This document shows, piece after piece, positions 22,576 to 33,592 of a stretch of 64,000 bases of DNA. Source of the DNA: Massilia terrae (lineage in GTDB: Bacteria > Pseudomonadota > Gammaproteobacteria > Burkholderiales > Burkholderiaceae_D). The stretch lies in contig NZ_JANUGU010000006.1 in NCBI RefSeq assembly GCF_024753145.1, positions 186,001 to 250,000 on the forward strand, given 5' to 3'. The notes beneath the pieces were generated by a model. It saw only the letters and a program-made list of their open reading frames with translations, did not search any database and had not been told where the DNA came from. The translations under genes and the position numbers were made by a program. Each line of letters begins with the position of its first letter. Within the stretch, counting starts at the first letter, position 1.

Positions 22576-23055
22576 ATGCATCGCAAAATCATCGACGTCT
22601 GGGTCGGCCTGTTCGTCCTGCTGGGGGCGGCGGCCCTGCTGTTCCTGGCCCTGAAGGCCGGCAACATGAGCACGATCTCGTTCTCCAAGACTTATTCCGT
22701 GACCGGCCGCTTCGACAATATCGGCGGCCTGAAACCGCAGGCGCCGGTGAAGAGCGCCGGCGTGGTGGTCGGCCGCGTGGGCGCCATCAATTTCGACGAC
22801 CACACCTTCCAGGCCTCGGTGCGCCTCGACCTGCAGCCGCAGTACAAGTTCCCGAAAGACAGCTCGCTGAAGATCCTGACCTCGGGCCTGCTGGGCGAGC
22901 AATACGTCGGCATCGAGCCGGGCGGCGACACCAACAACCTGGCCGACGGCGACAAGATTTCGCACACCCAGTCCGCGACCGTGCTGGAAGACCTGATCAA
23001 CCAGTTCATCTACAGCAAGGCGGCCGAGGGCAAGCAGGAGGAGCCGAAGCAATGA
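22576..23055 (+). CDS. mlaD: MCE-domain substrate-binding protein MlaD
   Basis: A 159-residue periplasmic lipid-binding protein anchored by one N-terminal helix (VWVGLFVLLGAAALLFLALKA). The MCE domain spans about 38-118 (FDNIGGLKPQAPVKSAGVVVGRV). MlaD hexamers form the channel that receives lipid from the permease or hands it to MlaC. AGGA lies six bases before the ATG. The stop overlaps the start of mlaA by 4 bp. Confidence 0.95.
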   Translation: MHRKIIDVWVGLFVLLGAAALLFLALKAGNMSTISFSKTYSVTGRFDNIGGLKPQAPVKSAGVVVGRVGAINFDDHTFQASVRLDLQPQYKFPKDSSLKILTSGLLGEQYVGIEPGGDTNNLADGDKISHTQSATVLEDLINQFIYSKAAEGKQEEPKQ

Positions 23056-23978
23056 AGCCCCGCATCAGCTTACTCGGCGCACTGGCCGGGGGCCTGTTGC
23101 TGTCCGGCTGCGCAACGCCGCCGCAGAACCCGCAGGACCCGCTGGAAAAATTCAACCGCGCCGTGTTCACTTTCAACGACACGCTCGACCGCACCGCCCT
23201 CAAGCCGGCCGCGACCGCGTACAAGAACGTGGTGCCGGGCGTCGTCCAGGTCGGCGTGAACAATTTCTTCGGCAACCTGGCCGACGCCTGGAGCGGGTTC
23301 AACAACCTGGCCCAGGCCAAAGGCCAGGACGGCCTGAACGACCTGACCCGCTTCGCCCTGAACTCGACCTTCGGCATCTTTGGCGTGCTCGACATCGCCA
23401 CCCCGGCCGGCTTGCGCAAGCACAGCGAAGACCTGGGCCAGACCCTGGGTTACTGGGGCGTGCCGAGCGGTCCCTACCTGATGCTGCCGATCCTGGGGCC
23501 GTCGACCATCCGCGACGCCGCCGCCCTGCCGGCCGACCTGTGGGGCGACCCCTGGTCGCACAAGGATCCGGTACGCTGGCGCAACGTCGGCACCGGCGTG
23601 CGCGCCATCGACCAGCGGGCCTCGATCCTGGACGCTTCCAACCTGCTGGAAGACGCCGCGCTCGACCGCTACGAGTTCATCCGCGACGGCTACCTGCAGC
23701 GCCGCAACAGCCGCATCTATGACGACGAGCGTTCGCAGGAGCGCCACGAGAAGCAGTTGCAGAAGCAGCGCAATGCCCAGGGCGAAGAGCAGGACCTGGA
23801 CACTCCCAGCGGCAAAGTGGATATGAAGAAAGCCTACGGCGAGGACGACGACGTCCCCAGCGGCAAGGTCGACATGAAGAAAGCCTATGGCGATGATGAC
23901 AACGGTCCGGCGCCCGCCGCCGCGCCGGTGCCGCCGCCTCAGCAGCAGACCTCGTCATCCGAAAAGGCACAGAAGTAG
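23052..23978 (+). CDS. mlaA: outer-membrane lipoprotein MlaA (VacJ) with a repeated tail
   Basis: A 308-residue lipoprotein with lipobox LLSGC (Cys20). The MlaA core (about 25-235: DPLEKFNRAVFTFND, GYWGVPSGPYLMLP, LGPSTIRD) removes phospholipid from the outer leaflet of the outer membrane and passes it to MlaC. Unlike the usual ~250-residue proteins, it has a ~70-residue acidic and Pro/Ala-rich tail containing a 17-residue tandem repeat (PSGKVDMKKAYG plus acidic residues). Placement between mlaD and mlaC differs from Escherichia coli, where mlaA is unlinked. Confidence 0.94.
   Translation: MKPRISLLGALAGGLLLSGCATPPQNPQDPLEKFNRAVFTFNDTLDRTALKPAATAYKNVVPGVVQVGVNNFFGNLADAWSGFNNLAQAKGQDGLNDLTRFALNSTFGIFGVLDIATPAGLRKHSEDLGQTLGYWGVPSGPYLMLPILGPSTIRDAAALPADLWGDPWSHKDPVRWRNVGTGVRAIDQRASILDASNLLEDAALDRYEFIRDGYLQRRNSRIYDDERSQERHEKQLQKQRNAQGEEQDLDTPSGKVDMKKAYGEDDDVPSGKVDMKKAYGDDDNGPAPAAAPVPPPQQQTSSSEKAQK
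23802..23903 (+). repeat. in-frame 51-bp tandem repeat in mlaA
   Basis: Two 17-codon units (23802-23852 and 23853-23903) each encode x-PSGKVDMKKAYG followed by E/D-D-D-D. Most base differences between the units are at third codon positions and silent. Confidence 0.9.
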
Positions 23979-24042
23979 TTAACGGGCCATCCGCCTGCAG
24001 AACAGCGCGCAGGCGGCCTTACCAACGACAGAAAGAGAGCTT

Positions 24043-24693
24043 ATGAAACCAATCGCACAACTGATCGTCACCGTTCCCGCAGTCATGTTCGCGGGCGCCG
24101 TGCTGGCAGCGCCGGCGCCGGCGGCCGCCGAAGCGCCCGATGTGCTGGTCAAGCGCATCGCCACCGACGTCATCGACTCGGTCAAGTCCGACAAGGACAT
24201 CCAGGGCGGCAACCGCAACAAGATCATGGACCTGGTCAACGCCAAGATCCTGCCCTACGTCGACGCCCAGAAGATGACCCAGCTGGCCGCCGGCCGCTAC
24301 TGGCGCCAGGCCAGCCCGGAGCAGCAGAAGGCGCTGTCGGACGAATTCCGCACGCTGCTGGTGTACACCTACTCGGGCGCGCTGTCGCAGATCCGTAACG
24401 AAACGGTCGAGTTCAAGCCCTTCCGCGCCGACCCGGCGGATACCGAAGTCGAGGTGCGTTCGCAGGTCAACATGAGCCGCGGCGAGCCGATCACCCTGAA
24501 CTACCGCCTGACCAAGACCCCGCAGGGCTGGAAGATCTTCGACATCAACGTGCTGGGCGCGTGGCTGGTCGAGACCTACAAGAGCACCTTCTCTTCCGAG
24601 ATCAGCAAGAGCGGCATCGACGGCCTGATCCAGAAGCTGAAGGACCGCAACCAGCAGCTGGCCAGCAAGCCGCTGCAGGCGCCGAAGAAGTAA
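24043..24693 (+). CDS. mlaC: periplasmic phospholipid carrier MlaC
   Basis: A 216-residue exported protein with an N-terminal signal peptide (about 1-24, AVMFAGAVLAAPAPAAA). The MlaC/Ttg2D core includes ILPYVDAQKMTQLAAGRYWRQASPEQ (two adjacent segments), ALSDEFRTLLVYTYSGAL and GWKIFDINVLGAWLVE. It shuttles phospholipid through the periplasm between MlaA and MlaFEDB. The start is preceded by GAAAGAG. Confidence 0.95.
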   Translation: MKPIAQLIVTVPAVMFAGAVLAAPAPAAAEAPDVLVKRIATDVIDSVKSDKDIQGGNRNKIMDLVNAKILPYVDAQKMTQLAAGRYWRQASPEQQKALSDEFRTLLVYTYSGALSQIRNETVEFKPFRADPADTEVEVRSQVNMSRGEPITLNYRLTKTPQGWKIFDINVLGAWLVETYKSTFSSEISKSGIDGLIQKLKDRNQQLASKPLQAPKK

Positions 24694-24698
24694 GCATC

Positions 24699-24974
24699 AT
24701 GGCCGAAGCCAACCCGATGCTCTCGCTGCAGGCGCTGACCTTCGGCGCCGGCCACGCCGCGCTGGAGCACGGCTATGCGGCGATCGGCGCCGGCGAGACC
24801 GTATTCGACCTCGGCGGCGTCAAGTCCGCCGATTCGACCGGCGTCGCGCTGATGCTGGCCTGGCAGCGCAAGGCCCACAGCGTCGGGCAGCAGCTGCGCT
24901 TTACCAACGTGCCGAAGAATGTGTGCGCGCTGGCCAAGCTGTATGGCGTCGAAAGCCTGCTCCCGGGGGCTTGA
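24699..24974 (+). CDS. mlaB: STAS-domain protein MlaB
   Basis: A 91-residue STAS domain (ETVFDLGGVKSADSTGVALMLAWQRKA), the cytoplasmic subunit that stabilises MlaF. The conserved DSTGVALM segment near residue 43 is clear. It begins five bases after mlaC and ends the mla group; a REPIN follows nine bases later. Confidence 0.9.
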   Translation: MAEANPMLSLQALTFGAGHAALEHGYAAIGAGETVFDLGGVKSADSTGVALMLAWQRKAHSVGQQLRFTNVPKNVCALAKLYGVESLLPGA

Positions 24975-24982
24975 GCCGCACC

Positions 24983-25110
24983 GTCGTCCCCGCGCAGGCG
25001 GGGACCCATAGAAACTGTACGTTGTCGAAACGTCAAAGCCGCAGGCGTGCCAAGCTCGGCATGGATCCCCGCCTGCGCGGGGAGTCGGCTTCGGCAGTGC
25101 CGGAGACGAC
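24983..25110. repeat. REPIN-like element, copy E
   Basis: The left hairpin TCCCCGC/GCGGGGA (loop GCAG) and right hairpin TCCCCGC/GCGGGGA (loop CTGC) have ends GTCGT and AGTCG. A further partial palindrome, CGGCAGTGCCGGAGACGAC, follows at 25092-25110. It separates mlaB from the ABC exporter genes. Confidence 0.85.
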
Positions 25111-25164
25111 CTTGTTTGAGCTTGCGGTAAACGCACCGCCGGCTCTTCAATTTCCGATTTCCCC

Positions 25165-25170
25165 TATAAT
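25165..25170 (+). promoter_or_regulatory. possible -10 element of the ABC exporter genes
   Basis: A consensus TATAAT lies 51 bp before the ATPase start, just past REPIN copy E. No good -35 hexamer is seen at 16-18 bp, so this is a weak call. Confidence 0.35.
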
Positions 25171-25220
25171 GGGTCGTTTCCCCGCACGGCCCGCCACCAC
25201 TGGCGCGGTCTCGAAGAAGA

Positions 25221-26132
25221 ATGACAGCGATCCAGATTGACAACGTCGAGAAAAGCTACAAAGGCTTCAAGGCCCTGAAGGGCGTCTCGCTCACCGTCGA
25301 AGAAGGCGAATTCTTCGGCCTGCTCGGCCCGAATGGCGCCGGCAAGACCACCCTGATCTCCACCGTCGCCGGCCTGATCCGCCCCGACGCGGGCAGCGTG
25401 CGCATCCACGGCCATGACGTGGTCGCCGACTTCCGCGCAGCCCGCAAGAAGCTCGGCGTGGTGCCGCAGGAACTGGTGTTCGATCCCTTCTTCACGGTGC
25501 GCGAAACCCTGCGCCTGCAGTCGGGCTACTTCGGCATCAAGAACAACGACAAGTGGATCGACGAGGTCATGGAAAACCTCGACCTGACCAACAAGGCCGA
25601 CGTCAACATGCGCGCCCTGTCCGGCGGCATGAAGCGGCGCGTGCTGGTGGCCCAGGCCCTGGTCCACAAGCCGCCCGTGATCGTGCTCGACGAGCCCACC
25701 GCCGGCGTCGACGTCGAACTGCGCCAGACCCTGTGGAAGTTCATCGCCCGCCTGAACCGCGAGGGCCACACCGTGGTGCTGACCACCCACTACCTCGAGG
25801 AAGCCGAGGCCATGTGCCAGCGCGTGGCCATGCTCAAGCTGGGCCAGGTGGTCGCGCTGGACTCGATGAAGGGGCTGCTGCGCCGCGTGTCCGGCTCGCA
25901 GCTGATCGTGCACCTGAAGAGCGGCGCGCTGCCGGAATCGCTGCGCGCGCTGGTCTCGCACGACGAAACCGCCAACGGCAGCCGCTACAGCCTGCGCGTG
26001 AATTCGCCGGCCGAAGTGGAAGGCATCCTCGCGCGCCTGCGCGAAGCCGGCGCCGTGGTCGACGAGATGCAGCTGCAACAGGCCGACCTCGAAGACATCT
26101 TCATCCAGATCATGGAAGGGAGCGCGCAATGA
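25221..26132 (+). CDS. ABC-2 exporter ATP-binding protein (YadG-like)
   Basis: A 303-residue ABC ATPase with Walker A GPNGAGKTT (~38), Q-loop VPQELVFDPFF, signature LSGGMKRRV, Walker B VIVLDEPTAGVDV and H-loop LTTHYLEEAE. The C-terminal ~80 residues form the regulatory extension common in drug and polysaccharide exporters. With the overlapping permease gene it forms an ABC-2 exporter like YadGH; substrate unknown. Its place between mla and murA suggests an envelope role, but this is inference. Confidence 0.9.
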   Translation: MTAIQIDNVEKSYKGFKALKGVSLTVEEGEFFGLLGPNGAGKTTLISTVAGLIRPDAGSVRIHGHDVVADFRAARKKLGVVPQELVFDPFFTVRETLRLQSGYFGIKNNDKWIDEVMENLDLTNKADVNMRALSGGMKRRVLVAQALVHKPPVIVLDEPTAGVDVELRQTLWKFIARLNREGHTVVLTTHYLEEAEAMCQRVAMLKLGQVVALDSMKGLLRRVSGSQLIVHLKSGALPESLRALVSHDETANGSRYSLRVNSPAEVEGILARLREAGAVVDEMQLQQADLEDIFIQIMEGSAQ

Positions 26133-26896
26133 GCCTGCTGTCCGTGGGTTTCCGCACCCTGTTCTACAAGGAGATGCTGCGCTTCTGGAAGGTCGCCACC
26201 CAGACCATCGCCGCGCCCATCGTCACCTCCATGCTCTACCTGCTGATCTTCGGCCACGTGCTCGAAGGCCGCGTGCAGATGCTCGAAGGCGTCAACTACA
26301 CCGCCTTCCTGATCCCGGGCCTGGTGATGATGAGCGTGCTGCAGAACGCCTTCGCCAACTCGTCCTCCTCGCTGATCCAGTCCAAGATCACCGGCAACCT
26401 GGTGTTCATCCTGCTGCCGCCGCTGTCGCACTGGGAGATCATCTCGGCCTACGTGGCCGCCTCGGTGGTGCGCGGCCTCGCGGTCGGCGCGGGCGTGTTC
26501 CTGATCACCGCCTGGTTCGCCCACCTGTCGTTCACGGCGCCGCTGTGGATCATCGTGTTCGCGCTGCTGGGCGCGGCGATCCTGGGCACCATGGGCGTCA
26601 TCGCCGGCATCTGGGCCGAGAAATTCGACCAGCTGGCCGCGTTCCAGAACTTCCTGATCATGCCGGCCACCTTCCTCGCCGGTGTATTCTATTCAATCAA
26701 GAAGCTGCCGCCGTTCTGGCTGGCAGTCTCGCATTTCAATCCGTTCTTTTATATGATTGACGGGTTCCGTTACGGCTTCTTCGGCCAGTCCGACGTCGCG
26801 CCGTGGACGAGTCTTGCCATCGTCGCAATCTTCTTCGCGGTGCTGGCGGCCGTCGCCATCAACATGCTCCGGCGTGGCTACAAGCTGCGCCACTAA
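26129..26896 (+). CDS. ABC-2 type permease (YadH-like)
   Basis: A 255-residue membrane protein with about six hydrophobic segments and the ABC2_membrane pattern (FRTLFYKEMLRFWKVATQT at the start; FLIMPATFLAGVFYSIKKLP near residue 185; FNPFFYMIDGFRYGFFG near 205). It pairs with the ATPase encoded directly upstream; the genes overlap as ATGA. Confidence 0.9.
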   Translation: MSLLSVGFRTLFYKEMLRFWKVATQTIAAPIVTSMLYLLIFGHVLEGRVQMLEGVNYTAFLIPGLVMMSVLQNAFANSSSSLIQSKITGNLVFILLPPLSHWEIISAYVAASVVRGLAVGAGVFLITAWFAHLSFTAPLWIIVFALLGAAILGTMGVIAGIWAEKFDQLAAFQNFLIMPATFLAGVFYSIKKLPPFWLAVSHFNPFFYMIDGFRYGFFGQSDVAPWTSLAIVAIFFAVLAAVAINMLRRGYKLRH

Positions 26897-26917
26897 GAAC
26901 GTTTTCAAGGATTTATC

Positions 26918-27154
26918 GTGGCGACCACACCTGAACTGATCCATAGCTACATCAGCAACGGCCTCGAATGCACCCACCTCGAAGTGGAGGGCGATGGCCA
27001 GCACTTCACCGCCGTGATCGTTTCGCCGGCCTTCGAAGGCAAGCGCCCGATCCAGCGCCACCAGCTGGTGTACGCGGCGCTCGGCGACCGCATGCGCGAG
27101 GAGATCCACGCGCTGTCGATGAAGACGCTCACTCCTTCCGAATACCAGGGATAA
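26918..27154 (+). CDS. ibaG: BolA-family protein IbaG
   Basis: A 78-residue BolA-like protein. The conserved core spans [20 protein letters not shown] (residues ~24-43), then [13 protein letters not shown] and [11 protein letters not shown]. IbaG proteins pair with monothiol glutaredoxins in Fe-S handling and affect the cell envelope. The gene starts at GTG with CAAGG upstream and sits right before murA, as ibaG does in E. coli after the mla genes. Confidence 0.88.
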   Translation: MATTPELIHSYISNGLECTHLEVEGDGQHFTAVIVSPAFEGKRPIQRHQLVYAALGDRMREEIHALSMKTLTPSEYQG

Positions 27155-27156
27155 GC

Positions 27157-28407
<1,251 letters not shown>

Positions 28408-28416
28408 ACTGTTTAC

Positions 28417-29085
28417 ATGAATACCACCGAATCGGACGGTTCCCAGCTCATCCTCGCGCTGTCGAAGGGCCGGATTTTCGACGACACGCTGCCGCTGCTG
28501 GAGGCGGCGGGCATCACGGTCACCGAGAACCCGGAGACCTCGCGCAAGCTGATCCTCAACACCAACGACCCCGGCGTGCGCGTGCTGATCGTGCGCGCCA
28601 CCGACGTGCCGACCTACGTCCAGCATGGCGCCGCCGACTTCGGCGTGGCCGGCAAGGACGTGCTGCTGGAGCACGGCGGCGAGGGCCTGTACCAGCCGAT
28701 CGATTTGCACATCGCCGAGTGCCGCATGTCGGTCGCGGTCAACGCCGGCTTCGACTACGAGACCGCGGTGCGCCAGGGCGCGCGCCTGCGCGTGGCGACC
28801 AAGTTCGTCAACACCGCGCGCCAGCACTTCGCCAGCAAGGGCGTGCACGTCGACCTGATCAAGCTGTACGGCTCGATGGAGCTGGCGCCCCTGGTCGGCC
28901 TGTCGGACGCCATCGTCGACGTGGTCTCGACCGGCGGCACGCTGCGCGCCAACAACCTGGTCGAAGTCGAAAAGATCATGGACATCTCCTCGCGCCTGGT
29001 GGTCAACCAGGCCGCGCTCAAGCTCAAGCGCGAGCGCCTGCAACCCATCCTCGACGCGTTTCAGCGCGCGTCGAGCAAAGGCTGA
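28417..29085 (+). CDS. hisG: ATP phosphoribosyltransferase, short form
   Basis: A 222-residue catalytic subunit for the first step of histidine synthesis. Motifs: [30 protein letters not shown] and the PRPP-binding [14 protein letters not shown]. It lacks the ~80-residue C-terminal regulatory domain of long HisG, so it should need the HisZ partner; no hisZ is in the window. An earlier or later start cannot be excluded as the ribosome-binding site is weak. Confidence 0.95.
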   Translation: MNTTESDGSQLILALSKGRIFDDTLPLLEAAGITVTENPETSRKLILNTNDPGVRVLIVRATDVPTYVQHGAADFGVAGKDVLLEHGGEGLYQPIDLHIAECRMSVAVNAGFDYETAVRQGARLRVATKFVNTARQHFASKGVHVDLIKLYGSMELAPLVGLSDAIVDVVSTGGTLRANNLVEVEKIMDISSRLVVNQAALKLKRERLQPILDAFQRASSKG

Positions 29086-29087
29086 AC

Positions 29088-30404
29088 ATGGCAGTACAGA
29101 TTCGCAAACTCGATTCCACCGCGCCGGATTTCCAGCAGATCCTGTCGAACCTGCTGGCCTTCGAAGCCGAAACCGATGACGCCATCGAATCCGCGGTCGC
29201 GAAGATCCTCGCGGACGTGAAGCAGCGCGGCGATGCCGCCGTGCTCGAATACACCAACAAGTTCGACCGCGTCGGCGCCGCCGGCATCGCCGCCTTCGAC
29301 CTGAAGCAGGAAGAGCTGCAGGCCGCGCTGGCCGCGCTGCCGGAAGCCCAGCGCGCCGCGCTGCGCACCGCGGCCGAACGCATCCGCGTGTTCCACGAGC
29401 GCCAGAAGCAGGAGCTGAACGGATTCACCTACACCGAGGCCGATGGCACGGTGCTGGGCCAGCGCGTGACGCCGCTCGACCGCGTCGGCATCTACGTCCC
29501 GGGCGGCAAGGCTGCCTATCCCTCGTCGGTGCTGATGAACGCGATTCCGGCGCAGGTCGCCGGCGTCAAGGAAATCGTGATGGTGGTGCCGACTCCGGAC
29601 GGCGTGAAGAACCAGATGGTGCTGGCCGCCGCCGCGATCGCCGGCGTGACGCGCGTGATCACCATCGGCGGCGCCCAGGCAGTAGGCGCGCTCGCCTACG
29701 GCACCGGGACCATTCCGCCGGTCGACAAGATCGTCGGCCCCGGCAACGCCTACGTCGCCGCCGCCAAGCGCCGCGTGTTCGGCACCGTCGGCATCGACAT
29801 GATCGCCGGCCCTTCCGAAATCCTCGTGCTGTGCGACGGGACCACCGATCCGGACTGGGTCGCGATGGACCTGTTCTCGCAGGCCGAGCACGACGAACTG
29901 GCCCAGGCCATCCTGCTGTGCCCCGACGCCGCATACATCGCCATGGTCGAGGCCAGCATCCACAAGCTGCTGCCGGACATGCCGCGCCGCGCGACCATCG
30001 AGGCTTCGCTGGGCGGCCGCGGCGCGCTGGTCAAGGTGCGCGACATGGATGAAGCCTGCGCCATCGCCAACGCCATCGCCGCCGAGCACCTCGAAATTTC
30101 GGCCGAACATCCGCAGCAGTGGGCCGACAAGATCCGCCACGCCGGCGCCATGTTCCTCGGCCGCTTCTCGTCCGAGTCGCTGGGCGACTACTGCTGCGGC
30201 CCGAACCACGTGCTGCCGACCTCGCGCACGGCGCGCTTCTCGTCGCCGCTGGGCGTCTACGATTTCCAGAAGCGTTCCTCGATCATCAACGTGAGCGAAG
30301 CGGGCGCGCAGACGCTGGGACGCGTCGCCGCCGAACTGGCATACGGCGAAGGCCTGCAGGCGCACGCCCGCAGCGCCGAGCTGCGGCTCAAGCCCTCGGC
30401 ATGA
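29088..30404 (+). CDS. hisD: histidinol dehydrogenase
   Basis: A 438-residue zinc enzyme that oxidises histidinol to histidine in two NAD steps. Features: [52 protein letters not shown] and the C-terminal [14 protein letters not shown]. It starts two bases after hisG, and its stop overlaps the start of the methyltransferase gene. Confidence 0.97.
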   Translation: MAVQIRKLDSTAPDFQQILSNLLAFEAETDDAIESAVAKILADVKQRGDAAVLEYTNKFDRVGAAGIAAFDLKQEELQAALAALPEAQRAALRTAAERIRVFHERQKQELNGFTYTEADGTVLGQRVTPLDRVGIYVPGGKAAYPSSVLMNAIPAQVAGVKEIVMVVPTPDGVKNQMVLAAAAIAGVTRVITIGGAQAVGALAYGTGTIPPVDKIVGPGNAYVAAAKRRVFGTVGIDMIAGPSEILVLCDGTTDPDWVAMDLFSQAEHDELAQAILLCPDAAYIAMVEASIHKLLPDMPRRATIEASLGGRGALVKVRDMDEACAIANAIAAEHLEISAEHPQQWADKIRHAGAMFLGRFSSESLGDYCCGPNHVLPTSRTARFSSPLGVYDFQKRSSIINVSEAGAQTLGRVAAELAYGEGLQAHARSAELRLKPSA

Positions 30405-31228
30405 ATGCCGGCTGGGTCAACCGGGTGTTCCGCGAGGATGCGCTGGCCGGCATGGCGCGCATCCCGGACGGGTCCATCGACCTGATCCTGACTGACCCGC
30501 CGTACAATCTCGGCAAGGACTACGGCAACGGCTCGGACCAGCAAAGCGTCGAGGACTACCTGGCCTGGACGCAGCAGTGGATCGATGCCGCGCTGCCCAA
30601 GCTGAAGGACAACGGCAGCCTGTATATTTTCCTGACCTGGCGTTTCGCGCCGGAGATCTTCGTGATGCTGAAACAGCGCATGACCATGATGAACGAGATC
30701 ATCTGGGACCGCCGCGTGCCCTCGATGGGCGGCAGCACCCGCAGCTACTCGTCGGTGCATGACACGATCGGCTTTTTCGTGAAGCGCAAGGATTACTATT
30801 TCGACCTCGACGCCGTGCGGATTCCGTACGATGCCGAGACCAAGAAGGCCAGGTCGCGCTCGATCTTCGTCGGCGCCAAGTGGCTGGAAGTGGGCTACAA
30901 CCCGAAAGACGTGTGGAGCGTCTCGCGCCTGCACCGCGAACACCCGGAGCGCGCCGACCATCCGACCCAGAAGCCGCTCGAGATCATCGAGCGCATGGTG
31001 AAAGCCTCCTGCCCGCCCGGCGGCGTGGTGCTCGATCCATTCATGGGCAGCGGCACCACCGCGCTCGCCGCCAAACGCACCGGCCGCAATTACACCGGCT
31101 TCGAGCTGAACCCGGCCTACTGCGACATCATCGAATCCCGGCTGGCGGCGCCCGAACCGGCGCCGGCCGCCAAGAAACGCAAGGGCGCGAACAAAGCCGC
31201 GCCCAAGATTGAAGAGGGAACAGCATGA
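30401..31228 (+). CDS. orphan beta-class DNA N6-adenine (or N4-cytosine) methyltransferase
   Basis: A 275-residue methyltransferase. Motif [13 protein letters not shown], lies near residue 30, a target-recognition stretch in the middle ([23 protein letters not shown]), then the family segment [13 protein letters not shown] and motif [14 protein letters not shown] near 213. The order IV - TRD - I places it in the beta class, like YhdJ and CcrM; DPPY favours adenine. No restriction gene lies nearby. It overlaps hisD and hisC by 4 bp on each side, so it is locked into the his operon. The Ala/Lys-rich tail is basic. Recognition site unknown. Confidence 0.9.
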   Translation: MNAGWVNRVFREDALAGMARIPDGSIDLILTDPPYNLGKDYGNGSDQQSVEDYLAWTQQWIDAALPKLKDNGSLYIFLTWRFAPEIFVMLKQRMTMMNEIIWDRRVPSMGGSTRSYSSVHDTIGFFVKRKDYYFDLDAVRIPYDAETKKARSRSIFVGAKWLEVGYNPKDVWSVSRLHREHPERADHPTQKPLEIIERMVKASCPPGGVVLDPFMGSGTTALAAKRTGRNYTGFELNPAYCDIIESRLAAPEPAPAAKKRKGANKAAPKIEEGTA

Positions 31229-32316
31229 GCTTTCTCGACCAACTGATCGCCAACACCATCCGCGCCGACGTGCGCGCCGAGAAGAGCTACATGGTCCCCG
31301 ACGCCAGCGGCTACATCAAGCTGGACGCGATGGAGAACCCCTACCTGCTGCCGGACGCGCTGCGCGCCGAACTGGGCCAGCGCCTGGCGGACGTGCTGAT
31401 CAACCGCTACCCGGTCGCCTCCTACGCCGCCCTCAAGCAGCGCATCTGCGCCAGGCTGGGCGTCCCGGCCGGCTACGACGTCCTGCTGGGTAACGGCTCG
31501 GACGAGATCATTTCGATCCTGGCCATGGCCTGCGCCCGCCAGGACCGCCGCGCCACCGTGCTGGCGCCGGACCCCAGCTTCGTGATGTTCAAGCGCTCGG
31601 CGCAGTTCGCCGGCATGGACTTCGTGGGCGTGCCGCTGCGGGACGATTTCGCGCTCGACATGCCGGCCATGCTGGCCGCGATCGAGCAGCACCGCCCGGC
31701 GCTGGTGTTCCTGGCCTACCCGAACAACCCGACCGGCAACCTGTTCGCCGAAAGCGAGGTGGTGCGCATCATCGACGCCGCCGGCGAGCACGGCATCGTG
31801 GTGGTGGACGAGGCCTACCAGCCTTTCGCCCGCACCAGCTTCATGGACAGGCTGCCGCAGTACCCGAACATGGTGGTGATGCGCACCCTGTCCAAGCTGG
31901 GCCTGGCCGGCATCCGCCTGGGCTACCTGTCGGCCGCCCCGGCCCTGCTGGAGCAGTTCGACAAGGTGCGCCCGCCCTACAACATCAACGTGCTGACCCA
32001 GGCCGCCGCCGAGTTCGCGCTCGACCACCTGGATGTGCTCGATCGGCAAGCCGCCGCGCTCAATGCCGAGCGTGCCAAATTGGCCACGGATCTGGCCGCG
32101 CTGCCGGGTGTGGAGGTGTTCCCGTCGGCCGCCAACTTCCTGCTGGTGCGGGTGGCCGATCCGGACGCCGTCACGGCCAAACTGCGCGCCGGACGGGTCC
32201 TGATTAAAAATTTGAGTAAAATGCATAAACTGCTGTCCGGCTGCATCCGTGTCACCGTCAGCACGCCGGAAGAAAATTCCGTATTCCTGAATGCCCTGAA
32301 GGCATCCCTATCATGA
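31225..32316 (+). CDS. hisC: histidinol-phosphate aminotransferase
   Basis: A 363-residue class I/II PLP-dependent aminotransferase that makes histidinol phosphate. Features: [11 protein letters not shown] near the N-terminus, [32 protein letters not shown] and the PLP-Lys segment [16 protein letters not shown]. It overlaps the methyltransferase gene upstream and hisB downstream by 4 bp each. Confidence 0.96.
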   Translation: MSFLDQLIANTIRADVRAEKSYMVPDASGYIKLDAMENPYLLPDALRAELGQRLADVLINRYPVASYAALKQRICARLGVPAGYDVLLGNGSDEIISILAMACARQDRRATVLAPDPSFVMFKRSAQFAGMDFVGVPLRDDFALDMPAMLAAIEQHRPALVFLAYPNNPTGNLFAESEVVRIIDAAGEHGIVVVDEAYQPFARTSFMDRLPQYPNMVVMRTLSKLGLAGIRLGYLSAAPALLEQFDKVRPPYNINVLTQAAAEFALDHLDVLDRQAAALNAERAKLATDLAALPGVEVFPSAANFLLVRVADPDAVTAKLRAGRVLIKNLSKMHKLLSGCIRVTVSTPEENSVFLNALKASLS

Positions 32317-32903
32317 GCCGCACCGCTGAAATCACACGCAACACCAACGAGACGCAGATCCGCGTCGCGATCAACCTCGACGGCACGGGCAAGAACAAGC
32401 TCAATACCGGCGTGCCCTTCCTCGACCACATGCTCGACCAGATCTCGCGCCACGGCCTGATCGACCTCGAGATCGAAGCGGTCGGCGACCTGCACATCGA
32501 CGCCCACCACACGGTGGAAGACACCGGCATCACGCTGGGCATGGCGGTGGCCAAGGCGGTCGGCGACAAGAAGGGCATCGTCCGCTACGGCCACTCCTAC
32601 GTGCCGCTGGACGAGGCGCTGTCGCGCGTGGTGATCGACTTTTCCGGCCGTCCCGGCCTGGAAATGCACATCCCGTTCACGCGCGCCATGATCGGCACCT
32701 TCGACGTCGACCTGACCGGCGAATTCTTCCGCGGCTTCGTCAACCACGCCGGCGTGACCCTGCACATCGATAACCTGCGCGGCGTGAACGCGCACCACCA
32801 GTGCGAGACCGTGTTCAAGGCCTTCGGCCGCGCGCTGCGCATGGCGACCGAGCTCGATCCGCGCGCCGCCGGCACCATCCCGTCCACCAAAGGCAGCCTG
32901 TAA
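32313..32903 (+). CDS. hisB: imidazoleglycerol-phosphate dehydratase
   Basis: A 196-residue monofunctional dehydratase with the two metal-binding His motifs [11 protein letters not shown] (~68) and [12 protein letters not shown] (~160), plus FLDHMLDQI. It removes water from imidazole glycerol phosphate. There is no fused phosphatase domain as in the E. coli protein, so a separate histidinol phosphatase must lie elsewhere. Confidence 0.97.
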   Translation: MSRTAEITRNTNETQIRVAINLDGTGKNKLNTGVPFLDHMLDQISRHGLIDLEIEAVGDLHIDAHHTVEDTGITLGMAVAKAVGDKKGIVRYGHSYVPLDEALSRVVIDFSGRPGLEMHIPFTRAMIGTFDVDLTGEFFRGFVNHAGVTLHIDNLRGVNAHHQCETVFKAFGRALRMATELDPRAAGTIPSTKGSL

Positions 32904-32922
32904 CAGGCGCGGGTTTCAAGAT

Positions 32923-33561
32923 ATGAACAAGATAGTAGTGGTCGACTACGGCATGGGTAACCTGCGCTCCGTGGCGCAGGCGCTGCGCGCCGTGGCGCCG
33001 GAAGCCGACGTCCGGATCTCGGGCGACGCCGCCGACATCGACAGTGCCGACCGCATCGTCCTGCCCGGCCAGGGCGCCATGCGCGACTGCATGAGCAGCC
33101 TGCGCGAGTCCGGCGTCGAGGACGCCCTGCGCCGCGCCGCCGAAAGCCGCCCGGTGATGGGCGTGTGCGTGGGCGAGCAGATGCTGTTCGACGTCTCCGA
33201 AGAAGCCAATACCCCGGGCCTGGGCCTGCTGCCGGGCCGCGTGGTGCGCTTCCAGCTCGACGGCCGCACCCAGCCCGACGGCTCGCGCTTCAAGGTCCCG
33301 CAGATGGGCTGGAACCGCGTGCACCAGGTGCGCGGGCACCCGCTGTGGGAAGGCATCGACGACAACAGCTATTTCTACTTCGTGCACAGCTATTTCGCGG
33401 TGCCGGAGCAGGCATTTGATACCATCGGCGAAACCGACTACGGTGCGCCGTTCTGCTGTGCGGTCGCGCGCGACAACGTCGTCGCCACCCAATTCCACCC
33501 CGAGAAGAGCGCGGCCGCCGGCCTGCGCCTGTATCGCAATTTCGTCCACTGGAATCCTTGA
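32923..33561 (+). CDS. hisH: imidazole glycerol phosphate synthase, glutaminase subunit
   Basis: A 212-residue class I amidotransferase that feeds ammonia to HisF. The nucleophile Cys is in [10 protein letters not shown], and the His-Glu pair is in [22 protein letters not shown] at the start and MGWNRVH in the middle are typical. The nucleophile elbow reads GVCVGEQ instead of the commoner GICLGMQ, a mild variation. Confidence 0.96.
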   Translation: MNKIVVVDYGMGNLRSVAQALRAVAPEADVRISGDAADIDSADRIVLPGQGAMRDCMSSLRESGVEDALRRAAESRPVMGVCVGEQMLFDVSEEANTPGLGLLPGRVVRFQLDGRTQPDGSRFKVPQMGWNRVHQVRGHPLWEGIDDNSYFYFVHSYFAVPEQAFDTIGETDYGAPFCCAVARDNVVATQFHPEKSAAAGLRLYRNFVHWNP

Positions 33562-33592
33562 TCCCAACCTGTCCAACCCAAAGTCCACGACC

